64,000 bases of DNA from Wenyingzhuangia fucanilytica (GCF_001697185.1 NZ_CP014224.1:1302001-1366000), one strand, 5' to 3'; shown: positions 54,241 to 63,082, counted from the stretch's first letter. Notes: a model not told the origin generated them from the sequence alone. Program-made: numbers and translations.

Positions 54241-54630
54241 ATGAACGACATCAAATTTAATGGCGGAATAAATATCGCAATAAAAATCCCGAAATCTAAA
54301 TATCAGGAAACTGTGAAATTTTATAGAGAAATCCTGAAATTGGAAGTGACCGAAAAAGAAATAAAGAACCCAACAGTTTCTAAAACTCACGAAGTTAAAT
54401 TTGGAAATAATATAATTTGGTTGGATTGCGTAGACAATTATACTCATTCGGAAACTTGGTTGGAGCTGAAAACGCCAAATGTGGAAAAAGCGACAGAATA
54501 TTTGAAATCCAACGGAATTGAAACTTGCGATGAATTGGAAGAAATACCAAAAGATAATCATTGGATAATGGACCCAGCAGGTAGTGTATTTATAATCGGA
54601 AAAGATAATTCGGAATATTCACTCGACTGA
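54241..54630 (+). CDS. VOC/glyoxalase-like protein (third)
   Basis: 129 residues. GINIAIKIPKSKYQETVKFY, CVDNYTHSETWLELK, HWIMDPAGSVFIIG. A VOC fold without clear metal ligands. Followed by a gene-free spacer with nested palindromes. Confidence 0.78.
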   Translation: MNDIKFNGGINIAIKIPKSKYQETVKFYREILKLEVTEKEIKNPTVSKTHEVKFGNNIIWLDCVDNYTHSETWLELKTPNVEKATEYLKSNGIETCDELEEIPKDNHWIMDPAGSVFIIGKDNSEYSLD

Positions 54631-54636
54631 AAAAAA

Positions 54637-54764
54637 GCGAACAAGTTACACGTATAAAAAATGCTAGGTTTAGCTAAACCAAAATTAGTTGCTCGTTTGC
54701 TAGCTTCTAATTTTTCTTTAGGAAATCTTCACACACACACAACTTTTATACATAAATGTTCTGC
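54637..54764. repeat. Nested palindromic spacer
   Basis: GCGAACAAGTTACACGTATA at 54637-54656 (arm continues to 54659) and the arm 54744-54764 (TTTTATACATAAATGTTCTGC) are imperfect inverted repeats. Inside are the perfect palindrome GGTTTAGCTAAACC (54667-54680) and AAAATTAG / CTAATTTT (54681-54688, 54707-54714). No gene is present. Confidence 0.5.
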
Positions 54765-54875
54765 ATAATGTAAAATTAGACTGGTGTATTCAAAATACCG
54801 CAATAAAAAACGAATAACTTTAGAAATTAGGGCGAAACAAGTTAAACAACAATTAAACTTCTTATAGTTTTATCA

Positions 54876-55613
54876 ATGATGTATAAAGAAATAAATCCAA
54901 GTCGTAACCTCCAAAATCAAATTCACAGCTATTGGAAAATAAGGGGTGATACATCGAGTAATCATTGGGAACGTATTTTTCCTGATGGTTGCCCAGGTTT
55001 GATTATGAACCTTGGAGACAACTGTACCACCGATAATGGCACAGTAAAAATGGAACACGGTAAAACCTATCTCGTTGGAGCAATGACTACTTTTAAAGAA
55101 AGTTACATCAATGAAAACACACACCTCATAGGAGTTTGTCTTAAACCTTCAGCTTTTGCATCATTTTTCTCTTATTGCTCTCTCAGCGAGATAAAAAATA
55201 ATACAGTTCTATTTGATAAAAATCTCTCTTTTGATAGAGACCATTTTTTTAAGGATAACCACACCAATTATTTAAATCAATTTTTTACGGATAGAAAAAA
55301 TAATAAGGCCGCAAAATTATGTTCAGTCATAGATGACATACAGGTATCAAGAGGTTTAATGACTATTGATGAATTGTCAAAACAAAATGGAATTTCAATA
55401 AGGCAATTAGAGAGGTTATTTAACAGCTTTATAGGGTTAACCCCAAAAGAATACGCAAACATTATTCGTCTACAAAAAGCCTTAAATTTAATTACATCAC
55501 AAAAGGAACATACCTCATTATCAGATATAGCTTTTGAATGTGGATATTATGACCATTCGCATCTCACCAATGCTATAAAACGTCATACAGGGTATTTACC
55601 CTCCGAACTTTAA
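54876..55613 (+). CDS. AraC-family regulator with DUF6597-like N-terminus
   Basis: 245 residues. ERIFPDGCPGLIMNLGDN and LIGVCLKPSAFASFF are DUF6597 blocks; the C-terminal AraC domain (about 160-243) has IDELSKQNGISIRQLERLF and LSDIAFECGYYDHSHLTNAI. It precedes a dihydrofolate-reductase-like gene with its own -7 box, its likely target. Confidence 0.85.
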   Translation: MMYKEINPSRNLQNQIHSYWKIRGDTSSNHWERIFPDGCPGLIMNLGDNCTTDNGTVKMEHGKTYLVGAMTTFKESYINENTHLIGVCLKPSAFASFFSYCSLSEIKNNTVLFDKNLSFDRDHFFKDNHTNYLNQFFTDRKNNKAAKLCSVIDDIQVSRGLMTIDELSKQNGISIRQLERLFNSFIGLTPKEYANIIRLQKALNLITSQKEHTSLSDIAFECGYYDHSHLTNAIKRHTGYLPSEL

Positions 55614-55653
55614 AATGTCGTTTTTTTCCAAAGAAAAACACTAGACAACTTTC

Positions 55654-55661
55654 TATTTTTG
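55654..55661 (+). promoter_or_regulatory. -7 box (TATTTTTG) of the RibD-like reductase gene
   Basis: TATTTTTG fits TAnnTTTG, 25 bases before the ATG at 55686. Confidence 0.5.
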
Positions 55662-55685
55662 TAGAAAATTAAAATTTAACACAAA

Positions 55686-56219
55686 ATGAGAAAAATAAAA
55701 CTATTTATAGCAACCAGTTTAGACGGATTTATAGCTCAACCAAATGATGACCTTAGTTTTTTAAAGTTAGTTGAAAAAGAAGGAGAAGATTATGGTTATG
55801 CAGCATTTACTTCAACCATTGATACTATTATGATTGGTCGTAAAACCTATGATTATGTGGTAAAGGAGATTGGAGCTTCGCATTACGATAATGGCGAAAG
55901 AGATGTCTATGTCATTACGCGAACAGAACGTTCTGACAACGGTAGAATTAAATTTTATACAGGTAATATAAAAGACTTAGTAACCAAGCTTAAAGGCGAT
56001 GAGGGAAAAGATATTTATTGTGATGGTGGTGCTGAAGTAGTTAACGAACTTTTAAAAGATGACTTGATTGATGAATTTATTATTTCTGTCATTCCAATAT
56101 TATTAGGTAATGGTACAAGATTATTTAAAGAAGGCAGACCAGAACAACTATTGGAATTCGTAAGTGCCAAAACATTTGATACGGGATTGGTGCGGTTGTA
56201 TTACAAGCGAAAAAAATAA
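55686..56219 (+). CDS. Dihydrofolate reductase / RibD C-terminal-like oxidoreductase
   Basis: 177 residues. KIKLFIATSLDGFIAQPND, TIMIGRKTYDYV, IYCDGGAEVVNELL and PILLGNGTRLF are the family blocks of stand-alone RibD-C/YyaP-type reductases. It likely binds NADPH; the substrate is unknown. It may be controlled by the AraC gene before it. Confidence 0.87.
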   Translation: MRKIKLFIATSLDGFIAQPNDDLSFLKLVEKEGEDYGYAAFTSTIDTIMIGRKTYDYVVKEIGASHYDNGERDVYVITRTERSDNGRIKFYTGNIKDLVTKLKGDEGKDIYCDGGAEVVNELLKDDLIDEFIISVIPILLGNGTRLFKEGRPEQLLEFVSAKTFDTGLVRLYYKRKK

Positions 56220-56701
56220 GAAAAGGAAATAAGGTCTTCGGTTTTTCATCACCCCTCTCACAAAAATAGACCTGCAAGGGCAGATAAATGCTCCTATCGT
56301 CGCACCCTTGAATTATTTTCATCTGTGTCCTATCATAACCTAATATGAATATTCTAAATTTTCCTTACATTTATCTCATGACAAACGACCATATATTAGA
56401 AATAGAATCAATTACAAACGGTTATTATCGGGTAAAAGAGTGGTTAATATACTAATGGAATAATAGGAACGTTCCTATTAGCCATTTGTTGGCGGTCATT
56501 GTAAGGACGACACCCGAAACAATGAATCAGACTTGAAAATTGATAAAACGAGTGTGCCAACATTAATGACTGATTACAACTGTTGGATGGTCAATCACAA
56601 CCAAAAGTAGCGATTATACAACTATAAGTATTTGCAAATTTTCGATTCGGCTGAATGTCCAAAATATCTTTGTAGCATTAAAATTTTAAAAGAAAGAAGA
56701 G
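56220..56701. other. Gene-free stretch with a 20-bp perfect palindrome
   Basis: No gene found. A 25-codon frame from an ATG near 56380 (TNDHILEIESITNGYYRV) looks like the start of a broken gene. TAATAGGAACGTTCCTATTA at 56461-56480 is a perfect palindrome. From about 56485 the sequence is less A+T-rich than its surroundings, up to the next gene. Confidence 0.5.
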
Positions 56702-57622
56702 ATGTTAAGTACAAAAACCATTGGCAATAAGATTGTCGAAGCGAGAAAGAAAATGAAGCTTTCACAAGCCGAGTTGGCACAAAGAGTAGCTATTAGTGCA
56801 CAGGCAGTGGGCAAATGGGAACGTGGCGAATCCATGCCTGATATTGCGACCTTTAGTAGGTTGGCGCTTATACTGGATGTAGACCTGAACTACTTTGCAT
56901 ATACTACCACAGAGCCAACTGGGACTACAAAAGATACTGAAGTGAGTAAGGAGGAAATCGAAACCATTAAAAACAATCCTGCAGGAAGACAAAATCTTAG
57001 CTTTAACGCCATTGACCTTCGCAATAGTGATTTTGCCGGTGTTACTATGCTTAAATCAAGATTTAAAGTTTGCCCGCTAATCAATGCTAATTTTCAAGGT
57101 GCAGATTTATCGGGAAGCATATTTCAAGTGCTGGATGCCCAAAATGCAAATTTTGACAAAGCCAACCTTACCGATTGTGTTTTCTCGATCTCCGAATTGC
57201 AGGGTGCGAGTTTTGACAAGTCGACTTTAACAGGTACAACTTTTACGCTTTCTGGCAAAGGTGCAATATTTAGCAATGCAAAATTTGATGGTGCTACTTT
57301 CACAACAGTTGATTTAAAAGGTACTAGTTTTCAAAAATGCAAATTCCATGGGACCACATTTCGATTATGCGAAATGGAGGAAATGAACCTAGCAAATAAT
57401 TATTTTACCGATGTAGAATTTGAGAAATGTAGTCTAGAGAATTTATCCTTTGAAGGAGCGACACTTAATAATGTAAGATTTACTAGCCCTTGGTCTATAA
57501 CCAATAAGTACTATAAAAAACTAACCACTATAAAATTTAAAGGTGCTATCATGGATAAGGTTACTTATGCCATGTTTCAAAACATGAGAATTCTTGATTT
57601 AACAGGAGTAATTATTAAATAA
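56702..57622 (+). CDS. Xre helix-turn-helix fused to pentapeptide repeats
   Basis: 306 residues. Residues about 9-63 are a Cro/C1 helix-turn-helix (KLSQAELAQRVAISAQAVGK, SMPDIATFSRLALILDVDL). From about 100 to 285 the protein is a run of A(N/D)LxX-type pentapeptides (DLRNSDFAG, DLSGSIFQV, ANLTDCVFS, GTSFQKCKF), expected to form a right-handed quadrilateral helix like the DNA-mimicking Qnr/MfpA proteins. The fusion suggests a DNA-binding factor whose repeat module binds a partner; whether it protects gyrase is unknown. Confidence 0.87.
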   Translation: MLSTKTIGNKIVEARKKMKLSQAELAQRVAISAQAVGKWERGESMPDIATFSRLALILDVDLNYFAYTTTEPTGTTKDTEVSKEEIETIKNNPAGRQNLSFNAIDLRNSDFAGVTMLKSRFKVCPLINANFQGADLSGSIFQVLDAQNANFDKANLTDCVFSISELQGASFDKSTLTGTTFTLSGKGAIFSNAKFDGATFTTVDLKGTSFQKCKFHGTTFRLCEMEEMNLANNYFTDVEFEKCSLENLSFEGATLNNVRFTSPWSITNKYYKKLTTIKFKGAIMDKVTYAMFQNMRILDLTGVIIK

Positions 57623-57654
57623 TGGATTTTTATAACCTATAAAAATACTCCCCA

Positions 57655-57707
57655 CCCTACTAACACACGGGCATAAAATAGTAGGGGTTAGGAGATTTTC
57701 CGTGTGT
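57655..57707. repeat. Interleaved inverted repeats (pseudoknot-like)
   Basis: CCCTACT (57655-57661), ACACACGG (57663-57670), AGTAGGG (57680-57686) and CCGTGTGT (57700-57707). Arms 1/3 and 2/4 pair and are interleaved, the order of an H-type pseudoknot. It lies 33 bases after the Xre-pentapeptide stop and 155 bases before the next gene. Confidence 0.45.
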
Positions 57708-57861
57708 ATCGCCCCGTTGGCAATGTTTTTAGAGTTAATATGTCGCAGCTCCAAAATCCCCAAAACTTCGTACCTCCAAACAGCCTTTTGATAAGATCCT
57801 GATAACAAGTAATGAAAGTTGAAGCTGAATTGAAAATACTTCGGTGAAATAAAATAATAAA

Positions 57862-58668
57862 ATGATGACAAAGCCTAATGCATTTGAACCCTGGTCTGGC
57901 TTGGTTCCTTTTGAAGATACAAAATTATTCGTTAAGGACACTGGTGGTTCAGGTATTCCAATACTTTACCTGAACGGACAATTCGCTAATCAATCCTACT
58001 GGAAAAGAGTAATAGCTGAACTAGGCTCTGGTTATAGACACATAACTTTTGACGAACGGGCACGGGGCAAAAAATCAGGTAAGTCATCCGATTACTCTTT
58101 TGAATCATGTGTCCGAGATGTTGATGCTGTTAGGTCAGCAAGAGGTGTAAAGAAGTGTATAGTTGTCGGTTGGTCTTATGGGGCATTTGTTGCAGCGCAC
58201 TGGGCGAGTAGAAACCCCGGCTCCTGTCTAGGTGCAGTTCTAGTCGATGGTGCACAACCATACGACTGGTTAACCGAAGATATTAAGGAAAGGATAAGAA
58301 GACTCTTCAAACTGTTGAATCCTCTAATGTGGCTACTTCGACCAACAGGTCTAACACCAAGATTGAGTGCTACACAGATGGGAGAAATTAATATTGAACT
58401 TGGAAAGATAGCTAGAGAAAAAGAATTAGGTCCGGTTTTAGACAGAATCATTGCCCCAACACGCTATGTACTTGCATCTGGAGTATCTTTCGGGAGCAAA
58501 GGTGCTGAGCAAGAACAAATCCGTACCGGAGTTAATCCAGTGGTTGAGCGTAATCAGAATATCAAAATAAGTGCAAAGGTTCCCAGCAATCACGGGGCAA
58601 TTCTTAAAAATGACTTTCGTGCTGTGGCAAGCGCTATATTAGAAATTATCAATCTCATAAAGTCATAG
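57862..58668 (+). CDS. Alpha/beta hydrolase
   Basis: 268 residues. PILYLNGQFANQSYWKRV (oxyanion block), VVGWSYGAFVAAHWA with the nucleophile Ser in GWSYG, and VPSNHGAILKND with the catalytic His. The third acid is probably in the IAPTRYV/NPVVERNQ area but unclear. Cytoplasmic. GC content is visibly higher than that of its neighbours, pointing to separate acquisition. The substrate is unknown. Confidence 0.85.
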   Translation: MMTKPNAFEPWSGLVPFEDTKLFVKDTGGSGIPILYLNGQFANQSYWKRVIAELGSGYRHITFDERARGKKSGKSSDYSFESCVRDVDAVRSARGVKKCIVVGWSYGAFVAAHWASRNPGSCLGAVLVDGAQPYDWLTEDIKERIRRLFKLLNPLMWLLRPTGLTPRLSATQMGEINIELGKIAREKELGPVLDRIIAPTRYVLASGVSFGSKGAEQEQIRTGVNPVVERNQNIKISAKVPSNHGAILKNDFRAVASAILEIINLIKS

Positions 58669-58791
58669 CCTTGATTCATTTCGATATTGAAAGATAATTA
58701 AACAAAATATGATTAGTAGAATGTAACCTAGTATTAATAAAGTTTAGCTCATTAACGTGAGGAAAGAAAAAAACAACGAACCGCCAAGAAT

Positions 58792-58899
58792 GCATGTACA
58801 AAATAGGCGAAATAGTTGTAAATTTAGCGGTTGTAGCCCGCTTCAACTTTTCAATAGTTTGATAGGCTGGAATCCTGTAATCGCCTACTTTGCATATGC
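58792..58899. repeat. Long imperfect palindrome before the ECF41-type sigma gene
   Basis: GCATGTACAAAATAGGCGA (58792-58810) and TCGCCTACTTTGCATATGC (58881-58899) pair at 16 of 19 positions around a 70-base centre that itself holds AGCGG/CCGCT. No gene is seen in 58669-58960. Confidence 0.55.
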
Positions 58900-58960
58900 T
58901 CAACGTTATTCGTCAGCTTCACGAACCTTACAATTATTTAACCAAAGAAATCTAAAGTAA

Positions 58961-59794
58961 ATGAACTTAAATACTAATTATCAAAATACATTATTTCCTT
59001 ATGCCTACAATATTCTAGGTTCTGTTGATGATGCTATGGATGCCATTCAAGACGTGATAACTAAATATATTTCATCCTCCAAACCAAACATCGAAAATGA
59101 GATTAGCTATCTTATCAAAGGTGTAATCAATCAGTCAATCAATATCAAAAAACGAAATCAAAAAACTATTGGTGATAAAATATGGCTTCCAGAACCTATT
59201 TCAAAGGAAAAAGCGGACACAAACATAAACCGTGAGGAAATTATTTCCTATTCTATGTTGGTACTTTTAGAAAAATTGAATCCCAAAGAAAGGGCTGTTT
59301 TTATATTAAAAGAAGCTTTTGATTATTCTCACGAAGAAATTGCTACAGCTATGTCATTTTCTATCGAAAATTCGCGAAAATTATTAAGTAGAGCAAAAAA
59401 AGCACTAGAAAAAATGAAAAAGGATTTTGAACCTTCACCAATGGCTTCTCCAACTTTTTTGAAAGAATACATAACCAGTATCAAGACTGGTAATGTCAGT
59501 GCATTAGAAAAATTATTATCAGATGATATCATGGTTAAAACGGATGGCGGCAATGTTTCAATTGTAAGTGAGTTGATGGTCGGAATTAAAGAAGTTATTA
59601 AACTTATGATATACGTATATAATACGTACCAAAAATCTTTTTCTATAGTAGAGAGCACAGTAAACCATCAACCTGCATTAATGTTTTATAACGATGGCAA
59701 ACTTGTTAATTGTCAGGTATTTGAATTGGAAAAAGATAATGAAAAAATAATGACGATTTATTCAATTGTTGACCCTGAAAAGTTAAAAAAATAA
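58961..59794 (+). CDS. ECF41-like sigma factor with SnoaL-like C-terminus
   Basis: 277 residues. Region 2 at about 1-70 (NTLFPYAYNILGSVDDAMDA), region 4 at about 90-150 (LNPKERAVFILKEAFDYSHEE, SRKLLSRAKKAL), then a SnoaL-like domain of about 110 residues (PTFLKEYITSIKTGNVSALEK, DDIMVKTDGG). Fused SnoaL sigmas of this kind usually regulate a neighbouring oxidoreductase without an anti-sigma. The next genes, an ABM-like protein and an FMN reductase, are candidates. Confidence 0.87.
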   Translation: MNLNTNYQNTLFPYAYNILGSVDDAMDAIQDVITKYISSSKPNIENEISYLIKGVINQSINIKKRNQKTIGDKIWLPEPISKEKADTNINREEIISYSMLVLLEKLNPKERAVFILKEAFDYSHEEIATAMSFSIENSRKLLSRAKKALEKMKKDFEPSPMASPTFLKEYITSIKTGNVSALEKLLSDDIMVKTDGGNVSIVSELMVGIKEVIKLMIYVYNTYQKSFSIVESTVNHQPALMFYNDGKLVNCQVFELEKDNEKIMTIYSIVDPEKLKK

Positions 59795-59869
59795 ATCAAT
59801 TAGTAGCTTTTGTCACGTTTTACATCACTCGTTTGTTTTATAAGTAATAGTAATTTAAAAACAAACAAA

Positions 59870-60184
59870 ATGATAAGCGTAAAAGTAACGTACACCGTAA
59901 AACCTGATTTCGTTCAGAAGAACCAAGAAAACATAAACTTGTTTATGGTTGATTTTAAAAAAATGAACACCAATGAATTTAGCTACGTTTCCTATATATG
60001 CGGAGACGGCAAAACTTTTGTTCATCTTTCTCATTACAAAAATGAGGACATTCAAAACAGATTGCTTCAGGTACCCTCATTTCTATCTTTCCAAAAACAA
60101 AGGGACGATAGTGGTTTGGAAAATTTACCACAAATTGAAATAATGCAAGTAGTCGCTTCTTCAGGAGATATTTTTAATGGTTAA
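59870..60184 (+). CDS. ABM-like stand-alone protein
   Basis: 104 residues from ATG 59870. VKVTYTVKPDFVQKNQENIN, FVHLSHYKNEDIQ, PSFLSFQKQRDDSGLE resemble a ferredoxin-like (antibiotic-biosynthesis-monooxygenase type) dimer fold. It is nearly identical to the C-terminal part of the WYL regulator at 47843. The next gene starts 10 bases on. Confidence 0.8.
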   Translation: MISVKVTYTVKPDFVQKNQENINLFMVDFKKMNTNEFSYVSYICGDGKTFVHLSHYKNEDIQNRLLQVPSFLSFQKQRDDSGLENLPQIEIMQVVASSGDIFNG

Positions 60185-60194
60185 AACTTGGAAT

Positions 60195-60743
60195 ATGAAA
60201 ATTTTAGCATTCTCCGGAAGCAATAGTAGGACTTCCATCAATCAGGAACTCATTAAATATAGTACACAATTTCTTAATGTGCCTGTTGATATTATTGATT
60301 TACGTGATTACGAGCTTCCAATGTTTAGCATCGAAGAAGAACAACAAAACGGACATTCAAATGTATTGATGTCGCTTTATAATACCGTAATTGGTTATGA
60401 CGCTTATATCATTGCCATACCTGAACACAATGGAAATTATCCAGCGTTTTTTAAAAATGTTTTAGATTGGCTTACAAGAGTTGAACGTTCTTTTTTTAGA
60501 GGGAAGCCTATTTTATTGTTCAATGCAGCTCCGGGTCCGAACGGTGGTCAGTCTGTATTAAGTATAGCTGAAAAATCTTTTCCTTTTTTCAACGGAAACA
60601 TTATTGGAACTTTTAAACTTCCGGAATTCAGTTCATTTTTAAAGAAGGGTAAGGTTTTTATACATGATGAAATGATTCTTAATATTTTAAAAGAACAAAT
60701 ATTAAAGATTGAAAACGCTTTAAATTTGAAAACCGCGCCTTAA
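60195..60743 (+). CDS. NADPH-dependent FMN reductase
   Basis: 182 residues from ATG 60195 (MKILAFSGSNS). The flavodoxin-like FMN site is ILAFSGSNSRTSIN, and IIAIPEHNGNYPAFFKNVLDWL is the second block of the azoreductase/chromate-reductase type. It follows the ABM-like gene closely, so both are probably a unit under the ECF41-like sigma factor. Confidence 0.88.
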   Translation: MKILAFSGSNSRTSINQELIKYSTQFLNVPVDIIDLRDYELPMFSIEEEQQNGHSNVLMSLYNTVIGYDAYIIAIPEHNGNYPAFFKNVLDWLTRVERSFFRGKPILLFNAAPGPNGGQSVLSIAEKSFPFFNGNIIGTFKLPEFSSFLKKGKVFIHDEMILNILKEQILKIENALNLKTAP

Positions 60744-60764
60744 AATAATGGGACTAGTTATTAT

Positions 60765-60799
60765 AAGAACTCTTATGGATAAACCACATGAGAGTTCTT
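60765..60799 (+). terminator. Terminator after the FMN reductase
   Basis: AAGAACTCTTATG / CATGAGAGTTCTT with a single mismatch and a trailing T-run. Confidence 0.8.
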
Positions 60800-60939
60800 T
60801 TTAAATTTGATCAGGCTATTGTAGCTTTACAATTCATTAACAATAAAAAATTAATTTTAGCATAACAATTATACTTAAAATGTATATTAAGAATATCTTA
60901 ATTTTATAAAATATAAGTACATATATAAATTATCACAAG

Positions 60940-61725
60940 ATGATACAAGAAATCTTTGCAAATCAAGCATCGCGAATTTTAGAAAAAGATAATGAAATAA
61001 TTGGATTGGCAGTCGGAGGATCCTGGTTATCTAATGAAATTGATGAATATTCCGATTTAGATTTAATTCTAGTAACGAAAGAAAAAATCTCAGATGATAA
61101 AGTTAAAATGCTAGATGTTGCAAATCGAATAGGAAACCTATTATCAGGATTTACAGGTGAGCATGTCGGTGAACCAAGGGTTTTAATTTGCCTTTATGAC
61201 AATCCGCTCCTTCATGTGGACATTAAATTTTTAACACTTTCAGAGTTAAGCCATAGGGTTGAAACACCTCACATACTGTTTGACAGAGAGAATCAAGTTA
61301 AAAACATCTTAAAGCAATCAGAAGAACATTTTCCATTACCAGATTACCAATGGATTGAAGATCGATTTTGGATATGGGTACATTATTCTTTACTTAAAAT
61401 CGGTAGGGGCGAATATTTCGAGGCATTGGACTTTTTTGGTTTTTTAAGAATGGTCGTACTTGGACCATTATTGCATATTAAAAATGGTAATCTTCCGCGG
61501 GCAGTCAGAAAGGTAGAAATGGAAATAGATAAAAACGACTTAGCAGAATTGAAAGGAACAATTCCAAAATACGAAAAACAATCTCTATTAGATAGTTTGC
61601 GTAATTCAGTTGAACTTTATCGAGATTTAAGAAAATCACTTTTTGATGAAAATATAAAGTTACAAAGCGAAACTGAAGAAAAAGTAATGGAATATTTTAA
61701 ATCAATCGAAAAGTTGAAAAAATAG
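60940..61725 (+). CDS. Nucleotidyltransferase-like protein
   Basis: 261 residues. GLAVGGSWLSNEIDEYSDLDLILVT is the nucleotidyltransferase signature: GGS...SDLDL, with two Asp for metal. The rest is helical. It resembles aminoglycoside adenylyltransferase-like families, but a resistance role is only a possibility. Confidence 0.82.
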   Translation: MIQEIFANQASRILEKDNEIIGLAVGGSWLSNEIDEYSDLDLILVTKEKISDDKVKMLDVANRIGNLLSGFTGEHVGEPRVLICLYDNPLLHVDIKFLTLSELSHRVETPHILFDRENQVKNILKQSEEHFPLPDYQWIEDRFWIWVHYSLLKIGRGEYFEALDFFGFLRMVVLGPLLHIKNGNLPRAVRKVEMEIDKNDLAELKGTIPKYEKQSLLDSLRNSVELYRDLRKSLFDENIKLQSETEEKVMEYFKSIEKLKK

Positions 61726-62094
61726 GCAAAAGCAGTAATAAAAACAAAGGTTTTTCACACATATCAAAATTTATCCTTAACCAAAAATTTAATGTTTCGA
61801 AATTACCTATTTTTCATGTACGGAGGTTCATGAGTTGGAAACTAAACCAGAATTAAAAACCGCATTTTCCAATCTAACCCCATGGAGACAAAGAGAGTAC
61901 CTACTCTACTTTTCAAAGGCAAAAATCTAAAACGCTGATTTCAAGAATTGAAAAATCTATCCCTAAAACCCTAGAAGGAACGGGCATAAATGATTGACTT
62001 AAAGCGTAAACAGGTTACATTGTAACTAGAAAAACAAGTTTCTCTCAATTATTTTAAATGCAAAACCTCAATTTTCACTAACAATGTTTTTTTT
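61726..62094. other. Gene-free stretch with a YdeI-tail remnant
   Basis: No intact gene. Contains the decayed YdeI-like tail (61832-61997); the remainder has no recognisable coding or structural signal. Confidence 0.55.
61832..61997 (+). pseudogene. Remnant of a YdeI-like gene (3' end)
   Basis: ELETKPELKTAFSNLTPWRQ, then REYLLYFSKAKI and a stop; the other frame continues KTLISRIEKSIPKTLEGTGIND and a TGA. It matches the C-terminal 55 residues of the gene at 53284 with a frameshift at about 61928. Only the 3' tail remains. Confidence 0.78.
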
Positions 62095-62128
62095 ATTAAC
62101 ACTGTTAATTATATTTGCAGTGTTAAAT
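62095..62128. promoter_or_regulatory. TetR operator and -7 box
   Basis: ATTAACACTGTTAAT (62095-62109) is a perfect palindrome about a central C. TATATTTG (62110-62117) follows directly, then a half-site CAGTGTTAAAT (62118-62128). The TetR ATG is at 62136, so autorepression is likely. Confidence 0.72.
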
Positions 62129-62135
62129 CGTATAC

Positions 62136-62729
62136 ATGAAAAACAAAGAAATTCAAGAAAAAAGAATGAAAGGGTACTTCATTCAGGCCACAAAAGAAAT
62201 ATTAAAAGGAGAAGGTATTCAGTCATTAAGCGTAAGAAACATTGCAAATCGAGCGGGTTATTCCTATGCTACGTTGTATAATTACTTCAAAGATGTTAAT
62301 GAGTTATTGTTTTATTGCATACAAGATTTTCAAGAAGAGTGTCAGCAATTTGTAGAGAAAAATACCAGTAAAAAAACAAAAGGAATTGAGCATTTATCTG
62401 CAACGGTACTAGCTTATATCCATTATTTTATGGAATATCCAGGAATTTTTGATTTATTCTATATTGTAAAAATGGATGGAATCCATACAAAAGCATCAAT
62501 TATTACTATTATCAATGCATCATTGGAAAATGTATGCAAATTGGATTGGGTTTATTGTGAATCAAAAAATTTAATTAATAAGGATGAAATTGAGTCTTTA
62601 AAAGCACAGTTAAAATATACAACTATAGGATTACTTGTGTTTTATTTAAATAGAACAGAACCTGTAACATATTTAGAATTTATAGAAAAGTCAAAAACAC
62701 AAATAAACAATATCTTAAACTTGAAATAA
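62136..62729 (+). CDS. TetR-family repressor
   Basis: 197 residues. QATKEILKGEGIQSLSVRNI and NRAGYSYATLYNYFKDVNEL form the standard helix-turn-helix (about 12-60). The remaining helical ligand domain carries YFMEYPGIFDLFY. It overlaps the downstream GIY-YIG protein in a TAATG arrangement. Near the RteC gene it is probably an element regulator. Confidence 0.88.
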   Translation: MKNKEIQEKRMKGYFIQATKEILKGEGIQSLSVRNIANRAGYSYATLYNYFKDVNELLFYCIQDFQEECQQFVEKNTSKKTKGIEHLSATVLAYIHYFMEYPGIFDLFYIVKMDGIHTKASIITIINASLENVCKLDWVYCESKNLINKDEIESLKAQLKYTTIGLLVFYLNRTEPVTYLEFIEKSKTQINNILNLK

Positions 62730-63082
62730 TGATGAAAACCAAAAAAGAAATAAAAGACGAATACAAATTAAAAAAGTTTCCAATTGGCGTTTTTCAAATA
62801 AGAAATACAATTAATAATAAGGTTTTTATTGATAGCAGTATTGATCTTGATTCAATATGGAATAGACATCGTTTTCAATTAAACTTTGGTATTCATACAA
62901 ATAAAAATCTTCAAAAAGAATGGAAACAATTTGGAGAAGAAAATTTTGTGTATGAAATACTAAGCACATTAAAACAAGATACTGAAACAGCAAAAAGAGT
63001 TAATTATGATAAAGAAGCAAAAGAACTTGCTTTAATGATCATTGAAGATATTCAGCCTTATGGTGAAAATGGGTATATGTAA
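62729..63082 (+). CDS. GIY-YIG-type protein of ICE regulatory region
   Basis: 117 residues. PIGVFQIRNTINNKVFIDSS and WNRHRFQLNFGIHTNKNLQKEW resemble the small GIY-YIG nuclease family found beside rteC in Bacteroidota elements. The classical GIY is GVF here and the YIG is FID, so catalytic activity may be lost. It overlaps the TetR stop by one base. Confidence 0.72.
   Translation: MMKTKKEIKDEYKLKKFPIGVFQIRNTINNKVFIDSSIDLDSIWNRHRFQLNFGIHTNKNLQKEWKQFGEENFVYEILSTLKQDTETAKRVNYDKEAKELALMIIEDIQPYGENGYM

Noticed and set aside
58757-58960. 67-codon frame before the ECF41-type sigma gene
   Set aside because: It runs over the long imperfect palindrome and its composition is not protein-like.
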